A stretch of 64,000 nt of DNA. It comes from Radiobacillus kanasensis (GTDB lineage Bacteria; Bacillota; Bacilli; Bacillales; Amphibacillaceae). Below are positions 6,699-17,686 of this stretch, piece after piece. Below the pieces are notes generated by a model, which ran no database searches, was not told the DNA's origin, and saw nothing but the letters and a program-made list of their open reading frames with translations. The DNA is taken from contig NZ_CP088020.1 in NCBI RefSeq assembly GCF_021049245.1, positions 1,246,001 through 1,310,000 on the forward strand. Direction: 5' to 3'. The stretch's first letter is position 1. Every line of letters starts with the position of its first letter. The position numbers and the translations under genes are program-made.

Positions 6699-8654
6699 AT
6701 GGCAATGAATGTGACCCAGAAGTTAATTAAGGACCATCTTGTCTCTGGTGAGATGACTCCAGGTAACGAAATTGGGCTGAAAATTGATCAAACATTAACG
6801 CAAGATGCTACAGGCACAATGGTCATGTTGGAGCTGGAAGCAATGGGACTGGATTATGCAAAGACAGAAGCATCTGCCCAATATGTAGACCATAATCTTA
6901 TTCAGGTAGATAGTAAGAACCCAGACGACCATTTATTTCTCCAAAGTGCAACGAGTCGCTTCGGTCTTTATTACAGCAGACCGGGAAATGGTGTAAGTCA
7001 TCCAGTCCATATGCAGCGATTGGCTAAGCCTGGTAAAACGCTAGTAGGATCGGACAGTCATACGTGTGCAAACGGCTGTATGGGGATGCTAGCAATGGGG
7101 GCTGGTGGAATTGATGTAGCAATGGCAATTGCCGGTGAACCGTTTTATATTAAAATGCCGAAAGTTTGGGGGATAAGGTTAACTGGTGAGATGCCGGACT
7201 GGGTTAGTGCAAAAGATGTTATTTTCGAATTACTTCGCCGACATGACGTAAAAGGTGGCGTGGGACGCGTTATTGAATATTACGGACCAGGCTTAGAAAA
7301 CTTATCGGCAATGGATCGTCATGTTATTGCGAACATGGGGGCAGAGTTGGGTGCTACTGGTACTGTTTTTCCATCTGATCAGGAAATCAAACGATTCCTA
7401 AAGGAACAGGATCGAGAAGAAGATTGGATGGAATTGATTGCAGATAAAGACGCTTCCTATGATATCCATGAGGAGATCAATCTATCAGAGCTCGAGCCAC
7501 TTGTTGCAAAACCGTCGAGCCCTGGCAATGTTGTCTCCATAAAAGAAGTAGAAGGAGAGCCTATTTATCAATCTTATGTCGGTTCCTCCGCTAATCCAGG
7601 ATTTCGTGATTTTGCCATAGTATCAGAAATCGTCAAGGGGAAACGGGTTGCTGATGGAGTCTCGTTCGATATTAATCCAACTTCTCGTCAAATGCTTACG
7701 GACTTGGTACAAGAAGGTCATATTGCTAATCTGCTTCAATCTGGAGCAAGATTACATCAAGCAGGCTGTAATGGCTGTATTGGAATGGGACAAGCTCCAG
7801 CAACCGGTCGGAATAGTTTACGGACAACTCCACGTAATTTCCCTGGACGTTCCGGTACAAAGGAAGACAGTGTGTTTTTATGCAGTCCTGAAACAGCTGC
7901 AGCATCAGCACTGAAAGGAGCTATTACAGACCCGCGTTCTTTGGGTATGGATTATCCAAAAGTGTCAGAACCAAAGAATCCAACGGTAGATATTAATTTA
8001 TTGGATAAACCACTTCCACTAGAAAAGGCGAAGCAGGTGGAGCTATATAAAGGGCCAAACATAGCATCTATACCAGAGATGGATGAGCTCCCTAATACAT
8101 TAGAGGTGCCCATCTTATTAAAAATGGGAGACAATATTTCGACAGACGAGATTTTAGCAGGTGGAGCTCGTGTCTTACCATATCGTAGTAACTTACCTGA
8201 AATTAGTAAGTTTACATTCGAAATCATTGATGAGAAATACTATGACAAAGCAATGGAAATTCATGATCAAGGCGGACACGCAATTGTCGGTGGGTTTAAC
8301 TATGGACAGGGATCAAGTCGGGAGCATGCCGCTCTTGCACCTAGATATCTTGGTTTGCGGGTTGCTTTAGTAAAGGATTTTGCTCGTATTCATTGGCAAA
8401 ACTTAGTGAATTTTGGTATTCTACCAGTCACTTTTGTAAATGAAGATGATTACAATCAATTAGAACAAGGCGATGTACTTGTATTTGATGAGCTTAAGAA
8501 AAAAATACAAGAAGGAAATGAATTCACGATTCAAATAAAAGGAAAGTCTAAAGAAATTGACGTCCGTCATGCATTATCCGGAAGACAAATTGAGATGATG
8601 TTAAAAGGTGGATTGATTAACTGGGTAAAGGATCGTCAAAAGAAACACGTTTAA
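6699..8654 (+). CDS. Aconitate hydratase, short (Aquifex/Desulfitobacterium) type
   Basis: 651 residues, clearly shorter than the roughly 900-residue CitB of Bacillus. The [4Fe-4S] ligands are visible: one cysteine in GSDSHTCANGCMG (about residue 120) and two in GCNGCIGMG (about 360). The C-terminal swivel domain has DNISTDEI and YGQGSSREHAALAPRYLG. This is the organisation of the putative aconitase subfamily TIGR01342. The reaction would be citrate-isocitrate isomerisation, or that of a related hydroxy acid. ATG 6699 has AAGGAGG seven bases upstream, while the open frame extends eight codons higher without a site. A zinc-ribbon micro-gene follows directly, probably in the same transcript. 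Confidence 0.85.
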   Translation: MAMNVTQKLIKDHLVSGEMTPGNEIGLKIDQTLTQDATGTMVMLELEAMGLDYAKTEASAQYVDHNLIQVDSKNPDDHLFLQSATSRFGLYYSRPGNGVSHPVHMQRLAKPGKTLVGSDSHTCANGCMGMLAMGAGGIDVAMAIAGEPFYIKMPKVWGIRLTGEMPDWVSAKDVIFELLRRHDVKGGVGRVIEYYGPGLENLSAMDRHVIANMGAELGATGTVFPSDQEIKRFLKEQDREEDWMELIADKDASYDIHEEINLSELEPLVAKPSSPGNVVSIKEVEGEPIYQSYVGSSANPGFRDFAIVSEIVKGKRVADGVSFDINPTSRQMLTDLVQEGHIANLLQSGARLHQAGCNGCIGMGQAPATGRNSLRTTPRNFPGRSGTKEDSVFLCSPETAAASALKGAITDPRSLGMDYPKVSEPKNPTVDINLLDKPLPLEKAKQVELYKGPNIASIPEMDELPNTLEVPILLKMGDNISTDEILAGGARVLPYRSNLPEISKFTFEIIDEKYYDKAMEIHDQGGHAIVGGFNYGQGSSREHAALAPRYLGLRVALVKDFARIHWQNLVNFGILPVTFVNEDDYNQLEQGDVLVFDELKKKIQEGNEFTIQIKGKSKEIDVRHALSGRQIEMMLKGGLINWVKDRQKKHV

Positions 8655-8681
8655 CGACTAACTTTTAAAGGAGGAGTAGAC

Positions 8682-8858
8682 TTGGTTAATCGAGATGATG
8701 TATGTAAAGCATGTGAAGGTACAGGTATGCTAGCGGATGATGAAGAGTGGCAGTACACTTGTACAGTCTGTGGAGGGGATGGTCACCTTAGTCCAGGAGA
8801 AAATCCTACACCAGATAAATATATAAACGTAGATGAAAACAATCGAATCTTAGACTGA
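8682..8858 (+). CDS. Small DnaJ-type zinc-ribbon protein
   Basis: 58 residues starting at TTG with AAAGGAGG seven to eight bases upstream. Two CxxCxGxG units, CKACEGTG near the N-terminus and CTVCGGDG in the middle, would bind one zinc ion, as in the DnaJ zinc domain. The rest is acidic (DDEEW, DENNRILD). It lies 27 bp after the aconitase gene and before a shared terminator, so it is probably co-transcribed and may help fold the iron-sulfur enzyme or carry metal for it. That link rests on position only. Confidence 0.7.
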   Translation: MVNRDDVCKACEGTGMLADDEEWQYTCTVCGGDGHLSPGENPTPDKYINVDENNRILD

Positions 8859-8894
8859 GGAGTATAGAGGATAGGACTAAGTGTTTTAATTATA

Positions 8895-8952
8895 ATCCGA
8901 ACTTTAGTTCGAAATTCTTTTATTAGAATTCGAATCAGTTCGGATTTTTCTT
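8895..8952 (+). terminator. Terminator of the aconitase operon
   Basis: Outer stem ATCCGAACT/AGTTCGGAT with an inner stem built from TTCGAA repeats, followed by TTTTTCTTTTTT. Confidence 0.8.
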
Positions 8953-8993
8953 TTTTATTGCAGTAATAGGTAATTTGCGACGTAAGTTCTTAA

Positions 8994-9179
8994 TCAACCT
9001 TTGTTTCCTAACATTATTGCAAAATAACTACAATGTTGATTTCCGCTACCGACACGGTCTCCTCCAGGATATTTATCTTCATGCTGTCTAGCACTAAGGA
9101 ACCTTTCAAAAGCGTACCGGAGGATGAAGGTGCATCCTATAACTGGCTTGTGAGAGATGAACAGAGAATTACATGTCCG
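8994..9179 (-). pseudogene. Possible gene relic, family not recognised
   Basis: A 61-codon open minus-strand frame without start codon or ribosome site ends at TGA 8996-8994. It contains protein-like stretches such as RYAFERFLSARQHEDKYPGG. The bases in the rest of 8953-9250 show no other gene. It may be the end of a decayed gene or chance. Confidence 0.2.
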
Positions 9180-9250
9180 TTAGATAGTCCAACCTGGAAA
9201 ATTGTATAAATAGCGGAACAGATGTCCTTATCATGGACTCAATCATTTCA

Positions 9251-9280
9251 TTACAAGTACGTTACGATATCCTTTATAAT
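9251..9280 (+). promoter_or_regulatory. SigA-type promoter of selO
   Basis: TTACAA (9251-9256), 18-base spacer, TATAAT (9275-9280). The leader to the selO start would be about 110 nt and contains a second ATGTCCTTATC, repeated from 9222. Confidence 0.5.
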
Positions 9281-9396
9281 TTAATTAAGAATAGAACAAA
9301 TCAGAAGTTAGCATGTCCTTATCTAAAGTTTCGAATATGAAAAACATACAAGCGGACACTAAATGATATCCATAAAAATACAGAGAAGGTGTCACA

Positions 9397-10860
9397 ATGA
9401 AAAAAACGGAATCAGAAAAAATAAAGCTGGAAAACAGCTATACTCAGTTACCAGAAGTATTTTATACATTGCAGGATCCTACTCCTGTCACATCACCTGA
9501 GTTTGTAATTTTCAATGCGGTACTGGCGCAGGAACTTGGGTTAGATGCGAAGCTTATACAATCAGAAGAGGGGGCAGCTATTCTAGCTGGTAACCAGGTT
9601 CCAGACCATGCTACTCCTTTAGCTCAGGCCTATGCAGGTCACCAATTTGGCCATTTCACGATGTTGGGGGATGGTCGTGCCATTTTACTTGGAGAACACA
9701 TTACCCCGGATGACAATCGTAGAGATATTCAATTAAAAGGAGCCGGAAGAACCCCCTATTCCCGTGGTGGAGATGGTCGTGCAGCTCTTGGTCCGATGTT
9801 GCGGGAATATATCATCAGTGAAGCAATGCACGCTCTAGGCGTCCCTACTACTCGCAGTCTTGCGGTTGTGTCGACTGGTGAACCTACCTATAGGGAGACA
9901 GAGCTACCTGGTGCGATATTGACTCGAGTAGCGGCTAGTCATCTGCGGGTTGGTACTTTCCAATATGCTCGGAAATGGGGTACACAGGAGGATCTTCGTG
10001 CTTTAGCTGATTATGCCATTAAGCGTCACTATCCGGAGGTTTGGAATCAAGAGAACAGGTATGTATCATTTCTCCGTGAATTGATTAAAAAACAAGCTGT
10101 GCTTATTGCGAAGTGGCAGTTGGTAGGCTTTATTCATGGTGTCATGAACACAGACAATATGACTATAAGTGGGGAGACCATTGATTATGGTCCTTGTGCC
10201 TTTATGGATGTTTATAGTCCGGAAACCGTCTTCAGTTCCATTGACGTTCAGGGCCGCTATGCATACCAAAATCAACCTTATATCGCTGGATGGAACCTAG
10301 CCCGTTTTGCAGAAGCCATTTTACCACTTCTTGATAAGGATCAAGACAGAGCAATCGAAATAGCAAATAAGGAAGTGACTTCCTTCCTTGACTTATATAA
10401 TCAAAATTGGTTAGCTGGAATGCGAGGCAAACTAGGGATTTTTAATGAAGAAACAGAGGATGAGAAGCTCGTTGAACAACTCCTCGAAATAATGGAAAAA
10501 GAAAAGGCGGACTATACGAATACGTTTCGTGGCTTAACTTTTCCTGACAGACAAAAGGATGAAGTGTTTCAAACAGATGAGTTTGCTAATTGGAAAGAAA
10601 AATGGGAAGCGAGACTTCAGAGACAAGACGAATCAATGGAAGATATACATTACCTCATGCGTGAGTCTAATCCAGCTGTTATCCCACGAAATCATAAAGT
10701 GGAGGAAGCGTTAGAGGCAGCAGTAGCTGGTGACAATAGTGTGATGAATCGATTATTGGATGTCTTGAAAAATCCATACGCACATACTAACGCACAGGAG
10801 GAATATGGTAGGCCGCCTGCAACACCTGATCCTGCATACCGAACATATTGTGGAACCTAA
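9397..10860 (+). CDS. selO: Protein adenylyltransferase SelO (YdiU)
   Basis: 487 residues of the SelO/UPF0061 pseudokinase family, which transfers AMP from ATP to serine, threonine or tyrosine of target proteins in redox stress. Family blocks in order: [19 protein letters not shown] near 85-100, [20 protein letters not shown] at 112-131, [20 protein letters not shown] around 245-265 (catalytic region), and a C-terminal YRTYCGT. In some organisms the C-terminal cysteine is selenocysteine. Here it is an ordinary TGT codon. AGAAGG lies upstream of the ATG. The next gene, a flavin reductase, begins 26 bp after the stop, which suggests a two-gene redox unit. Confidence 0.9.
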   Translation: MKKTESEKIKLENSYTQLPEVFYTLQDPTPVTSPEFVIFNAVLAQELGLDAKLIQSEEGAAILAGNQVPDHATPLAQAYAGHQFGHFTMLGDGRAILLGEHITPDDNRRDIQLKGAGRTPYSRGGDGRAALGPMLREYIISEAMHALGVPTTRSLAVVSTGEPTYRETELPGAILTRVAASHLRVGTFQYARKWGTQEDLRALADYAIKRHYPEVWNQENRYVSFLRELIKKQAVLIAKWQLVGFIHGVMNTDNMTISGETIDYGPCAFMDVYSPETVFSSIDVQGRYAYQNQPYIAGWNLARFAEAILPLLDKDQDRAIEIANKEVTSFLDLYNQNWLAGMRGKLGIFNEETEDEKLVEQLLEIMEKEKADYTNTFRGLTFPDRQKDEVFQTDEFANWKEKWEARLQRQDESMEDIHYLMRESNPAVIPRNHKVEEALEAAVAGDNSVMNRLLDVLKNPYAHTNAQEEYGRPPATPDPAYRTYCGT

Positions 10861-10886
10861 AAGAGAGAAGGGGAGGGGAAACTATC

Positions 10887-11414
10887 ATGAAATTATTAGG
10901 AGTATCTGGATCTTTAGCCGGATGGAAAACCAATATGGCAGTCCATACCTTTTTAACGGCTGCTAAAGCTATTGATTCAGCCATTGACACCGAATTATTG
11001 GACCTACGAGATTTTGAAGTGGAATTAGTACGCGGGGAACCGTTAGCCTATTATAATTCCGATACATGGGATGTGGTTCAAAAAATAGAATCGGCCGATA
11101 TAATTGTTTTTGCCACACCGATTTATCAAGCGTCTATGACAGGGGCATTGAAGAATGTCTTAGATCATTTGCAGATGAATGCTTTAAAAGGTAAGGTGAC
11201 AGGAATCATCACGCACGGCCATGTGGAAAAACATTTTCTTGTAGCGGAATATCAACTAAAGCCTATTCTTTCGTACTTGAAAGGATTGGTTCCAACTACG
11301 AATATCTTTGTCCATAACGATTCCTATAGTGATGAGAATGAAATTGTGGATCAATACGCCATGGACAGATTAAAAAAGCTTGCGGAAGAAATGATTCAGT
11401 TATCCAGAAAATGA
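10887..11414 (+). CDS. NADPH-dependent FMN reductase family protein (SsuE-like)
   Basis: 175 residues with the flavodoxin-like pattern GVSGSLAGWKTN at the N-terminus (FMN phosphate loop) and IIVFATPIYQASMTGALKNV near residue 70-90, typical of SsuE/YwqN-type reductases. The ATG at 10887 has GGGGAGGGG upstream. A longer frame beginning inside selO lacks a site. Its role beside SelO is probably redox-related; the electron acceptor is unknown. A terminator follows 30 bp later. Confidence 0.8.
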   Translation: MKLLGVSGSLAGWKTNMAVHTFLTAAKAIDSAIDTELLDLRDFEVELVRGEPLAYYNSDTWDVVQKIESADIIVFATPIYQASMTGALKNVLDHLQMNALKGKVTGIITHGHVEKHFLVAEYQLKPILSYLKGLVPTTNIFVHNDSYSDENEIVDQYAMDRLKKLAEEMIQLSRK

Positions 11415-11444
11415 AATGCTTTCTTGATATACAATCATTAATGT

Positions 11445-11490
11445 CGACTCCATAGCCTACGTAAGGCTTTCGGAGTCGGTTTTAATTTTT
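11445..11490. terminator. Terminator between the flavin reductase and the LysR gene
   Basis: CGACTCC (11445-11451) pairs with GGAGTCG (11472-11478) with an inner AGCCT/AGGCT stem, followed on the plus strand by GTTTTAATTTTT. It also lies at the end of the convergent LysR gene. Confidence 0.75.
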
Positions 11491-12393
11491 AAATTCATTT
11501 AATCTCTCATACGTTTCAAGTAGAAAATCATAAAACAGCTTTTCTGTAGGGAGTAGCTTTCGTTGTGTAGGGTAGATCACACCGACTGTTCTAGTTAGAT
11601 TTGTATCAGATAAAGGAATGACTACTGTGGACTGAGGTGTGTTATCAACTAATGTCATTTCCGGCATTAAGGCGACACCTAACCCAGCTGATACTAAGCC
11701 TTTTAAGGCATCAATATCTTTTCCTTCAAAGGCGATATCAGGAGAATACCCTGCTCTTTGGCATGCTTGGACCACTTGATCTCGAAACACATATCCTTTC
11801 GGAAGTACGACGAACGAATCCCCCTTTAATTCCTGAAGCATGATATTTGGTTGATTAGCTAAGGGGTGATGGATAGGAACGAGTGCAACAATATTTTCGG
11901 TAAACAAGTTTGTTCCGCGTACCTTTTTTTCTTTTTCTTTGTCAGGCATAGGTGCCATCATGGCTAAATTATAATCTCCATTCACTACACCATCTATTAA
12001 ATCCTGATAAAGTGCGTTACTCATTTGGAATTTGGCTTCCGGGTAACGTAAGCGAAAGGCAAAGATAATCGAAGGCAATGTGTGAGCTGCCATACTAATA
12101 GGGAATGCAATACGAACCGTTCCTTTTTCGGGAGCTAAATATTCCTTCACTTCCCTTTTGGCTTCATCCATCATGTTTAACGTCTGTTTCATTCTCTCAA
12201 AAAAAATCCTTCCTATCGGGGTTAATTTCACTCTTCTACCTTCCCGTATAAAAAGATCAATCCCTAATTCGTCTTCTAAATTGAATATCTGTCTACTAAC
12301 GGAGGACTGGGCAACGTGCAATGCTTCAGCAGCTTCTGTAACATGTTCTCTTTTGGCAACTTCCATAAAATAGTGGATTTGTCGTAATTCCAT
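11482..12393 (-). CDS. LysR-family regulator similar to GltC
   Basis: 303 residues. An N-terminal winged helix (MELRQIHYFMEVAKREHVTE, then HVAQSSVSRQI at about 27-37) is followed by the LysR effector domain with GLVSAGLGVALMPE near 220-235. It parallels B. subtilis GltC closely in start, spacing and the GLVSAGxGVxLxPE block. GltC activates glutamate synthase and senses 2-oxoglutarate and glutamate. Here the gene is divergent from glutamate dehydrogenase, with a perfect T-N11-A palindrome between them, so I infer that it controls gdhA and itself. GGAGG lies eight bases before the ATG. Confidence 0.85.
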   Translation of the reverse strand: MELRQIHYFMEVAKREHVTEAAEALHVAQSSVSRQIFNLEDELGIDLFIREGRRVKLTPIGRIFFERMKQTLNMMDEAKREVKEYLAPEKGTVRIAFPISMAAHTLPSIIFAFRLRYPEAKFQMSNALYQDLIDGVVNGDYNLAMMAPMPDKEKEKKVRGTNLFTENIVALVPIHHPLANQPNIMLQELKGDSFVVLPKGYVFRDQVVQACQRAGYSPDIAFEGKDIDALKGLVSAGLGVALMPEMTLVDNTPQSTVVIPLSDTNLTRTVGVIYPTQRKLLPTEKLFYDFLLETYERLNEFKN

Positions 12394-12413
12394 CGTCTAT
12401 GCCTCCATCACTT

Positions 12414-12428
12414 ATGCGTTAAACGCAT
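12414..12428 (+). promoter_or_regulatory. LysR-type operator between the gltC-like gene and gdhA
   Basis: ATGCGTT and AACGCAT flank a single A: a perfect 7-1-7 palindrome that contains the LysR T-N11-A box. It lies 21 bases upstream of the LysR start and about 22 bases before the gdhA -35 box. Confidence 0.65.
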
Positions 12429-12449
12429 TGATTTCATCTTTTATTTATA

Positions 12450-13926
<1,477 letters not shown>

Positions 13927-13953
13927 GGATCATATTAGACTTTTGCATAAATA

Positions 13954-13979
13954 AAAAGCCCAGATTATTGGGCTTTTTT
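13954..13979 (+). terminator. gdhA terminator
   Basis: AAAAGCCCA and TGGGCTTTT arms followed by TTT, 28 bp after the stop. Confidence 0.85.
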
Positions 13980-14029
13980 AACATTAATTTAAAAGCTGTG
14001 CAGTTCTAGGAATGTACCTTAAGGGCTGA

Positions 14030-15037
14030 TCACTGATTCGCAATTTCATCTCGATCATGCGCCAAAGGTGGCTGCTCCAGCCATCCGTGTTTTATCATAA
14101 GCTGCGCACCATCCTCGGCATATAAACCCATCTCGGCCATAAGGCGTGAATACTCCACTGCGATATCTCTTCTTTGACTAACAGATAAACCAGCACTTAA
14201 ATATCCTACTGCCGCTGACACTAATGTAACAATATGAAACATCATTAACTTATCGGAAAACGGTGCAATTGTGGAATCTGTGACCTCTGAAACCCACGAT
14301 TCTGGGGAACTCAAATCTTCTTTAGTCATGATATCACTAAGCACACCGAATTGATGTTTACAAATTTTTTTTCCTTTTTGTAGATACTTTTGAACTTCTT
14401 TTGATCGAGTAACTTGTCCAAATCCAATTTCTAACACAACTTTCACGATCGATTTTTGCATGTTAAAGCTTAGTCCACTAATTTCCATTGCAGATAGTGG
14501 TCTTTTCTTTCCAAACCAACCGGCTAAATAGCTTTGATCGTTCACAAAGTCAACCTTACTAGGTCTATTAATACGAGGGGGTTTACTGAGAATCCCTTTA
14601 TGTAGCATCACAGATATAATACGGTCATATAATTCCATCGTCTCTTTTTGAGATTGGATGAAGTGAGCTCTTTGATCCGCTCGGGCTGAGGTTCCGACTG
14701 CCCCAGCATAGCCTGTCATTCCGTGTAATGCCATAACGTGCATGTACACTAATAGGAATGTTTCCGTAAATAAAGCAGGAGCATCAAGGTTTACATCTTC
14801 CTTTGTAAACCCCATTGGAATAGGATAATCATCCTGTTTCAAAAATGATTTGATTTTTGGAATATGCGATTCAGCTATCCGAAGGGAAAATTGGAGTATT
14901 TCTTTAATACCTTTATCTTGTGTATTCTTAATAGAATGTTTTAGAAAACAAATGGACATCGTATCGTTCATATATTGTGTCCAAAGATTTCCGATTTCTG
15001 CTGAAGTGAGTGGAACGTTATGATTAGTGCTCTTCAC
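14030..15037 (-). CDS. DUF3231 family protein
   Basis: 335 residues with two repeated halves of a ferritin-like helical kind. The first has SAEIGNLWTQYMNDTMSICF and the second SAMEISGLSFNMQKSIVKVV, each followed by helices rich in H, E and D. This duplicated arrangement is the DUF3231 family, common in spore-forming bacilli and of unknown biochemical role. The GTG at 15037 is chosen because GGAGG lies eight bases upstream; an ATG eight codons earlier has none. It lies downstream of the germination operon, separated by a hairpin, in the same direction. Confidence 0.8.
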   Translation of the reverse strand: MKSTNHNVPLTSAEIGNLWTQYMNDTMSICFLKHSIKNTQDKGIKEILQFSLRIAESHIPKIKSFLKQDDYPIPMGFTKEDVNLDAPALFTETFLLVYMHVMALHGMTGYAGAVGTSARADQRAHFIQSQKETMELYDRIISVMLHKGILSKPPRINRPSKVDFVNDQSYLAGWFGKKRPLSAMEISGLSFNMQKSIVKVVLEIGFGQVTRSKEVQKYLQKGKKICKHQFGVLSDIMTKEDLSSPESWVSEVTDSTIAPFSDKLMMFHIVTLVSAAVGYLSAGLSVSQRRDIAVEYSRLMAEMGLYAEDGAQLMIKHGWLEQPPLAHDRDEIANQ

Positions 15038-15122
15038 AAAAAAACCTCCATTAATTTTCACACCGAGTATTATAAAATACTGTTTCTTTCAGATCGGTAA
15101 CGGATAAAACGATAACTCCCTA

Positions 15123-15148
15123 GAGGAATATTTCTATTAATATTCCTC
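15123..15148. terminator. Hairpin at the end of the ger operon
   Basis: GAGGAATATT and AATATTCCTC form a perfect 10-bp stem with a six-base loop. The T-tract is on the plus strand only, so termination of the minus-strand operon here is uncertain. Confidence 0.4.
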
Positions 15149-15204
15149 TTTTGAGAGAGAGTATGTACGGACTTCCTTACAAATGGCTATTTAACGCAAA
15201 CAAA

Positions 15205-16284
15205 TCAAGAGACCGAATCGATTTTTGGCTTTTTAAACCTAATCATGATAATGAGGATCACTAGGAAGAACTCCATGACATAGCCAATAATCGTCCAAGT
15301 TAAAAAGGTGAATTCTAAATGAACCGTGTTGTTTTTAAATAGGGCGATAGATAAAATGGCAAGGAGCAGACTTAATGGTGTCATGAATAAAGTAGATGTC
15401 GTTTCTTTATTTGGATTGGAAAATGTTCGGTGAATACAGTACAAAGTAAGCGCTAATTTACTTAATATAACAGGCATCCACAAAATGACAATTACCAGAT
15501 CCAGTCGATCCAAAAAGTCGGTCATATTAATTTGTTGAATCATAATGAAGTTTGGGTAGGTTGCATTTGAGACAATATTCTGTCCTAACACCGCAATGCT
15601 CGTTATGATTAGGACGAATATCAGGAAAAACCCGATACTAATTCCAATAATTGTTGCACGCTTTATCCCTTCTCTCGCCGCTACATTGCCAAGTAGGAAA
15701 AAGAAAATGAGCGACTCTCCCATCCAAGGGAATAGCTCGAAAGAGGATTTACTTAAGTTTGCTACCGTGTCTGTTCCTATAATTGGCATGACGTGAGAAA
15801 GATCTACTTCATTGATTAACATAACGGGAAGTGATGCGACCGTAACACCGAGTAAAATAAATTGAACAACTGTAATTCTTGTGATTACTTCGAGACCTGC
15901 GGAGCTAATATAGAGCAAGACAACGGATACGAGTAAAGTGGTCATTTCTATAGGGGTGGTTGGTAATAATGCTCTAGTTGTAAAGTCAATAAAGGCACGC
16001 AAATCTCTAATATAGACAATTACGAGAAACACTCCTAGAGTTAAATGAAAAATATGGTGCAGCTTTGTCTTCTGAATTGTAGCAAAACTTAATTGTGCTT
16101 TGTTTCCTCTTCCGAAACAAACGATCAAAATTACCACCAAAACTGGATAAACAATAAACGGAACAAGCCATGTATTTTGCTTAGAAATCTGCGTTAGAAT
16201 CTGTGGTAACGTAATTAATGTGGCTGCAAATATATAATTTGCAACAAGCATGGTGAATTGGAACCGTGATATGAACGCTTTCAT
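15205..16284 (-). CDS. Spore germinant receptor permease subunit (GerAB family)
   Basis: 359 residues, about ten transmembrane helices, of the GerAB/APC-superfamily subunit that forms the germinant-sensing part of spore receptors. Typical parts are the N-terminal SRFQFTMLVANYIFAATLIT and the central HVMPIIGTDTVANLSKSSFE with FPWMGESLIFFFL. It would sit in the inner spore membrane with the A and C subunits encoded upstream. Its start overlaps the stop of the small membrane protein gene by one base, so translation is coupled. The germinant cannot be predicted. Confidence 0.9.
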   Translation of the reverse strand: MKAFISRFQFTMLVANYIFAATLITLPQILTQISKQNTWLVPFIVYPVLVVILIVCFGRGNKAQLSFATIQKTKLHHIFHLTLGVFLVIVYIRDLRAFIDFTTRALLPTTPIEMTTLLVSVVLLYISSAGLEVITRITVVQFILLGVTVASLPVMLINEVDLSHVMPIIGTDTVANLSKSSFELFPWMGESLIFFFLLGNVAAREGIKRATIIGISIGFFLIFVLIITSIAVLGQNIVSNATYPNFIMIQQINMTDFLDRLDLVIVILWMPVILSKLALTLYCIHRTFSNPNKETTSTLFMTPLSLLLAILSIALFKNNTVHLEFTFLTWTIIGYVMEFFLVILIIMIRFKKPKIDSVS

Positions 16285-16499
16285 TAAGAGACCACCATCT
16301 TTGTTAAACTTCCAATGTTCGTAATCAAATACTCCGATAGCCCGTTAAGCGAATAAGGGATGGCAAGGATGATAGAACTTCCAGCTGTAAGCAAAACGAA
16401 TCCATAAATCCATTTTCGTTCTTTTTTTTGGTTGATTTTTTTATGCTGGGTGATGACAAAATATAGTAATACGGAAATTACACCAGCTGTTCCAATCAT
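16284..16499 (-). CDS. Small germinant receptor D-type subunit
   Basis: 71 residues with two transmembrane helices (MIGTAGVISVLLYFVITQHK, then WIYGFVLLTAGSSIILAIPY). Short two-helix proteins like this are encoded in some ger operons as a fourth (D) subunit that modulates receptor activity. It lies between the C and B genes: 7 bp after C and overlapping B by one base. The function is assigned from position and topology. Confidence 0.75.
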   Translation of the reverse strand: MIGTAGVISVLLYFVITQHKKINQKKERKWIYGFVLLTAGSSIILAIPYSLNGLSEYLITNIGSLTKMVVS

Positions 16500-16506
16500 G
16501 GTATCA

Positions 16507-17667
16507 TCATTCCTTTATCGTTATTCCGGGATTCGTCGTTTGCTGAATGGTCGCATTTACGTTCACATCAATCTTCATTTCTTTTAATGTATTTCTCCAG
16601 TTATCTGCCCATTTCTTCTCCCATTGTTTATTCACATGCTGAAACAAATACCACCCAAATCCGTAAACATCAATTCCTTCAGACATAGAATGTTCTAATA
16701 GTGCATTAATTTCTTGTTTTATTTTCTTCTCCATGTTTTTAACAGCCAATTGATAGTTGGCATCCATATCCAAATCAAGATTTGCTTCATTTTGCATCAC
16801 TCTCGCTTGGACGTCTATTGTTAAAGAAAACGATGGAGAACCTCCCGAAGTTGTGTAAGACGTTCTTATTTTTTTGTCATCTATGCTTACATTTATTTCA
16901 CCATCTTCTTTTACAGAAAAGGTGTAGTTTTTTTCGGGTGTCTCTTCAAATAACCAGAAGGCACCTAAGGATTCTTCCTTATTGGCAAAATACTTTAACT
17001 TATCATCCTTTAAAATTGCGGCACCGCTAATCATAATTTCATCTTTTTGATCTTCAGGGTATTCGTTCTCTGTCTTTGTCGTTTCCACTATTGGAATTAC
17101 AGGGTCTTTTCCAGGTTTATCTATTTGGTTCATCACATCTTTTACTGTAATTCCAAAGCCAGACTTGGCCATTTCTCGCATCGTTTCCGCAGAAAACTGT
17201 TCAAAGTGCGGAGTAGCGTTTAGTACTTCCATCGCCTCTCCTCTTGTAACGAGGACATATGCGGATAATCTGGATTGAGGTTGCTCGATGACAACATCTA
17301 GAGATTTTTTAAACCCACCACGAGCTATATTCTCACCAAATACAAGGACTCTTCGGTGAGAAAAATAAAGCTTTCTTGACATCCTTTGCTGGAGGTCATC
17401 GTTGCTTTCTCTTATATTTCTTCCCACTCCAGAATCCACATAGAAAGGGGACTCCCCACCGGAGCCTCCGCCACCACCAGATGAACCGGCTCCACCCATA
17501 TTTCCTGGTAAAGGAACTTGAACAGACGTCCTTAACTTATTTTCTTCGAGCTTGTCAAATCCACTTGCCGTGACGAATGCTAAATCGTTTACTTCTACAC
17601 GGTCCCAACACCCTGTTAACAAAAATAAACATAGAATGAGTAGATAGATTCTTTTATATATAGTCAT
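16507..17667 (-). CDS. Spore germinant receptor lipoprotein subunit (GerAC family)
   Basis: A 386-residue lipoprotein. After a signal helix the lipobox LLTGCWDRVEVNDLAF is the classic GerAC start. The middle contains VLVFGENIARGGFKKSLDVV, the C-terminal half the AQLAVKN-like DANYQLAVKNMEKKIKQE and YGFGWYLFQHVNKQWEKKW. An unusual glycine-serine-rich insert (GGAGSSGGGGGSGG) sits around residue 60. The ATG at 17667 has GGAG eight bases upstream. It follows the A subunit after 19 bp. It would be anchored to the outer face of the inner spore membrane. Confidence 0.9.
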   Translation of the reverse strand: MTIYKRIYLLILCLFLLTGCWDRVEVNDLAFVTASGFDKLEENKLRTSVQVPLPGNMGGAGSSGGGGGSGGESPFYVDSGVGRNIRESNDDLQQRMSRKLYFSHRRVLVFGENIARGGFKKSLDVVIEQPQSRLSAYVLVTRGEAMEVLNATPHFEQFSAETMREMAKSGFGITVKDVMNQIDKPGKDPVIPIVETTKTENEYPEDQKDEIMISGAAILKDDKLKYFANKEESLGAFWLFEETPEKNYTFSVKEDGEINVSIDDKKIRTSYTTSGGSPSFSLTIDVQARVMQNEANLDLDMDANYQLAVKNMEKKIKQEINALLEHSMSEGIDVYGFGWYLFQHVNKQWEKKWADNWRNTLKEMKIDVNVNATIQQTTNPGITIKE

Positions 17668-17686
17668 GACCAATACTCCTATTCGA

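Noticed and set aside
9397..10860. Selenocysteine at the C-terminus of SelO
   Set aside because: The codon before GT is TGT (cysteine) and no in-frame TGA is present.
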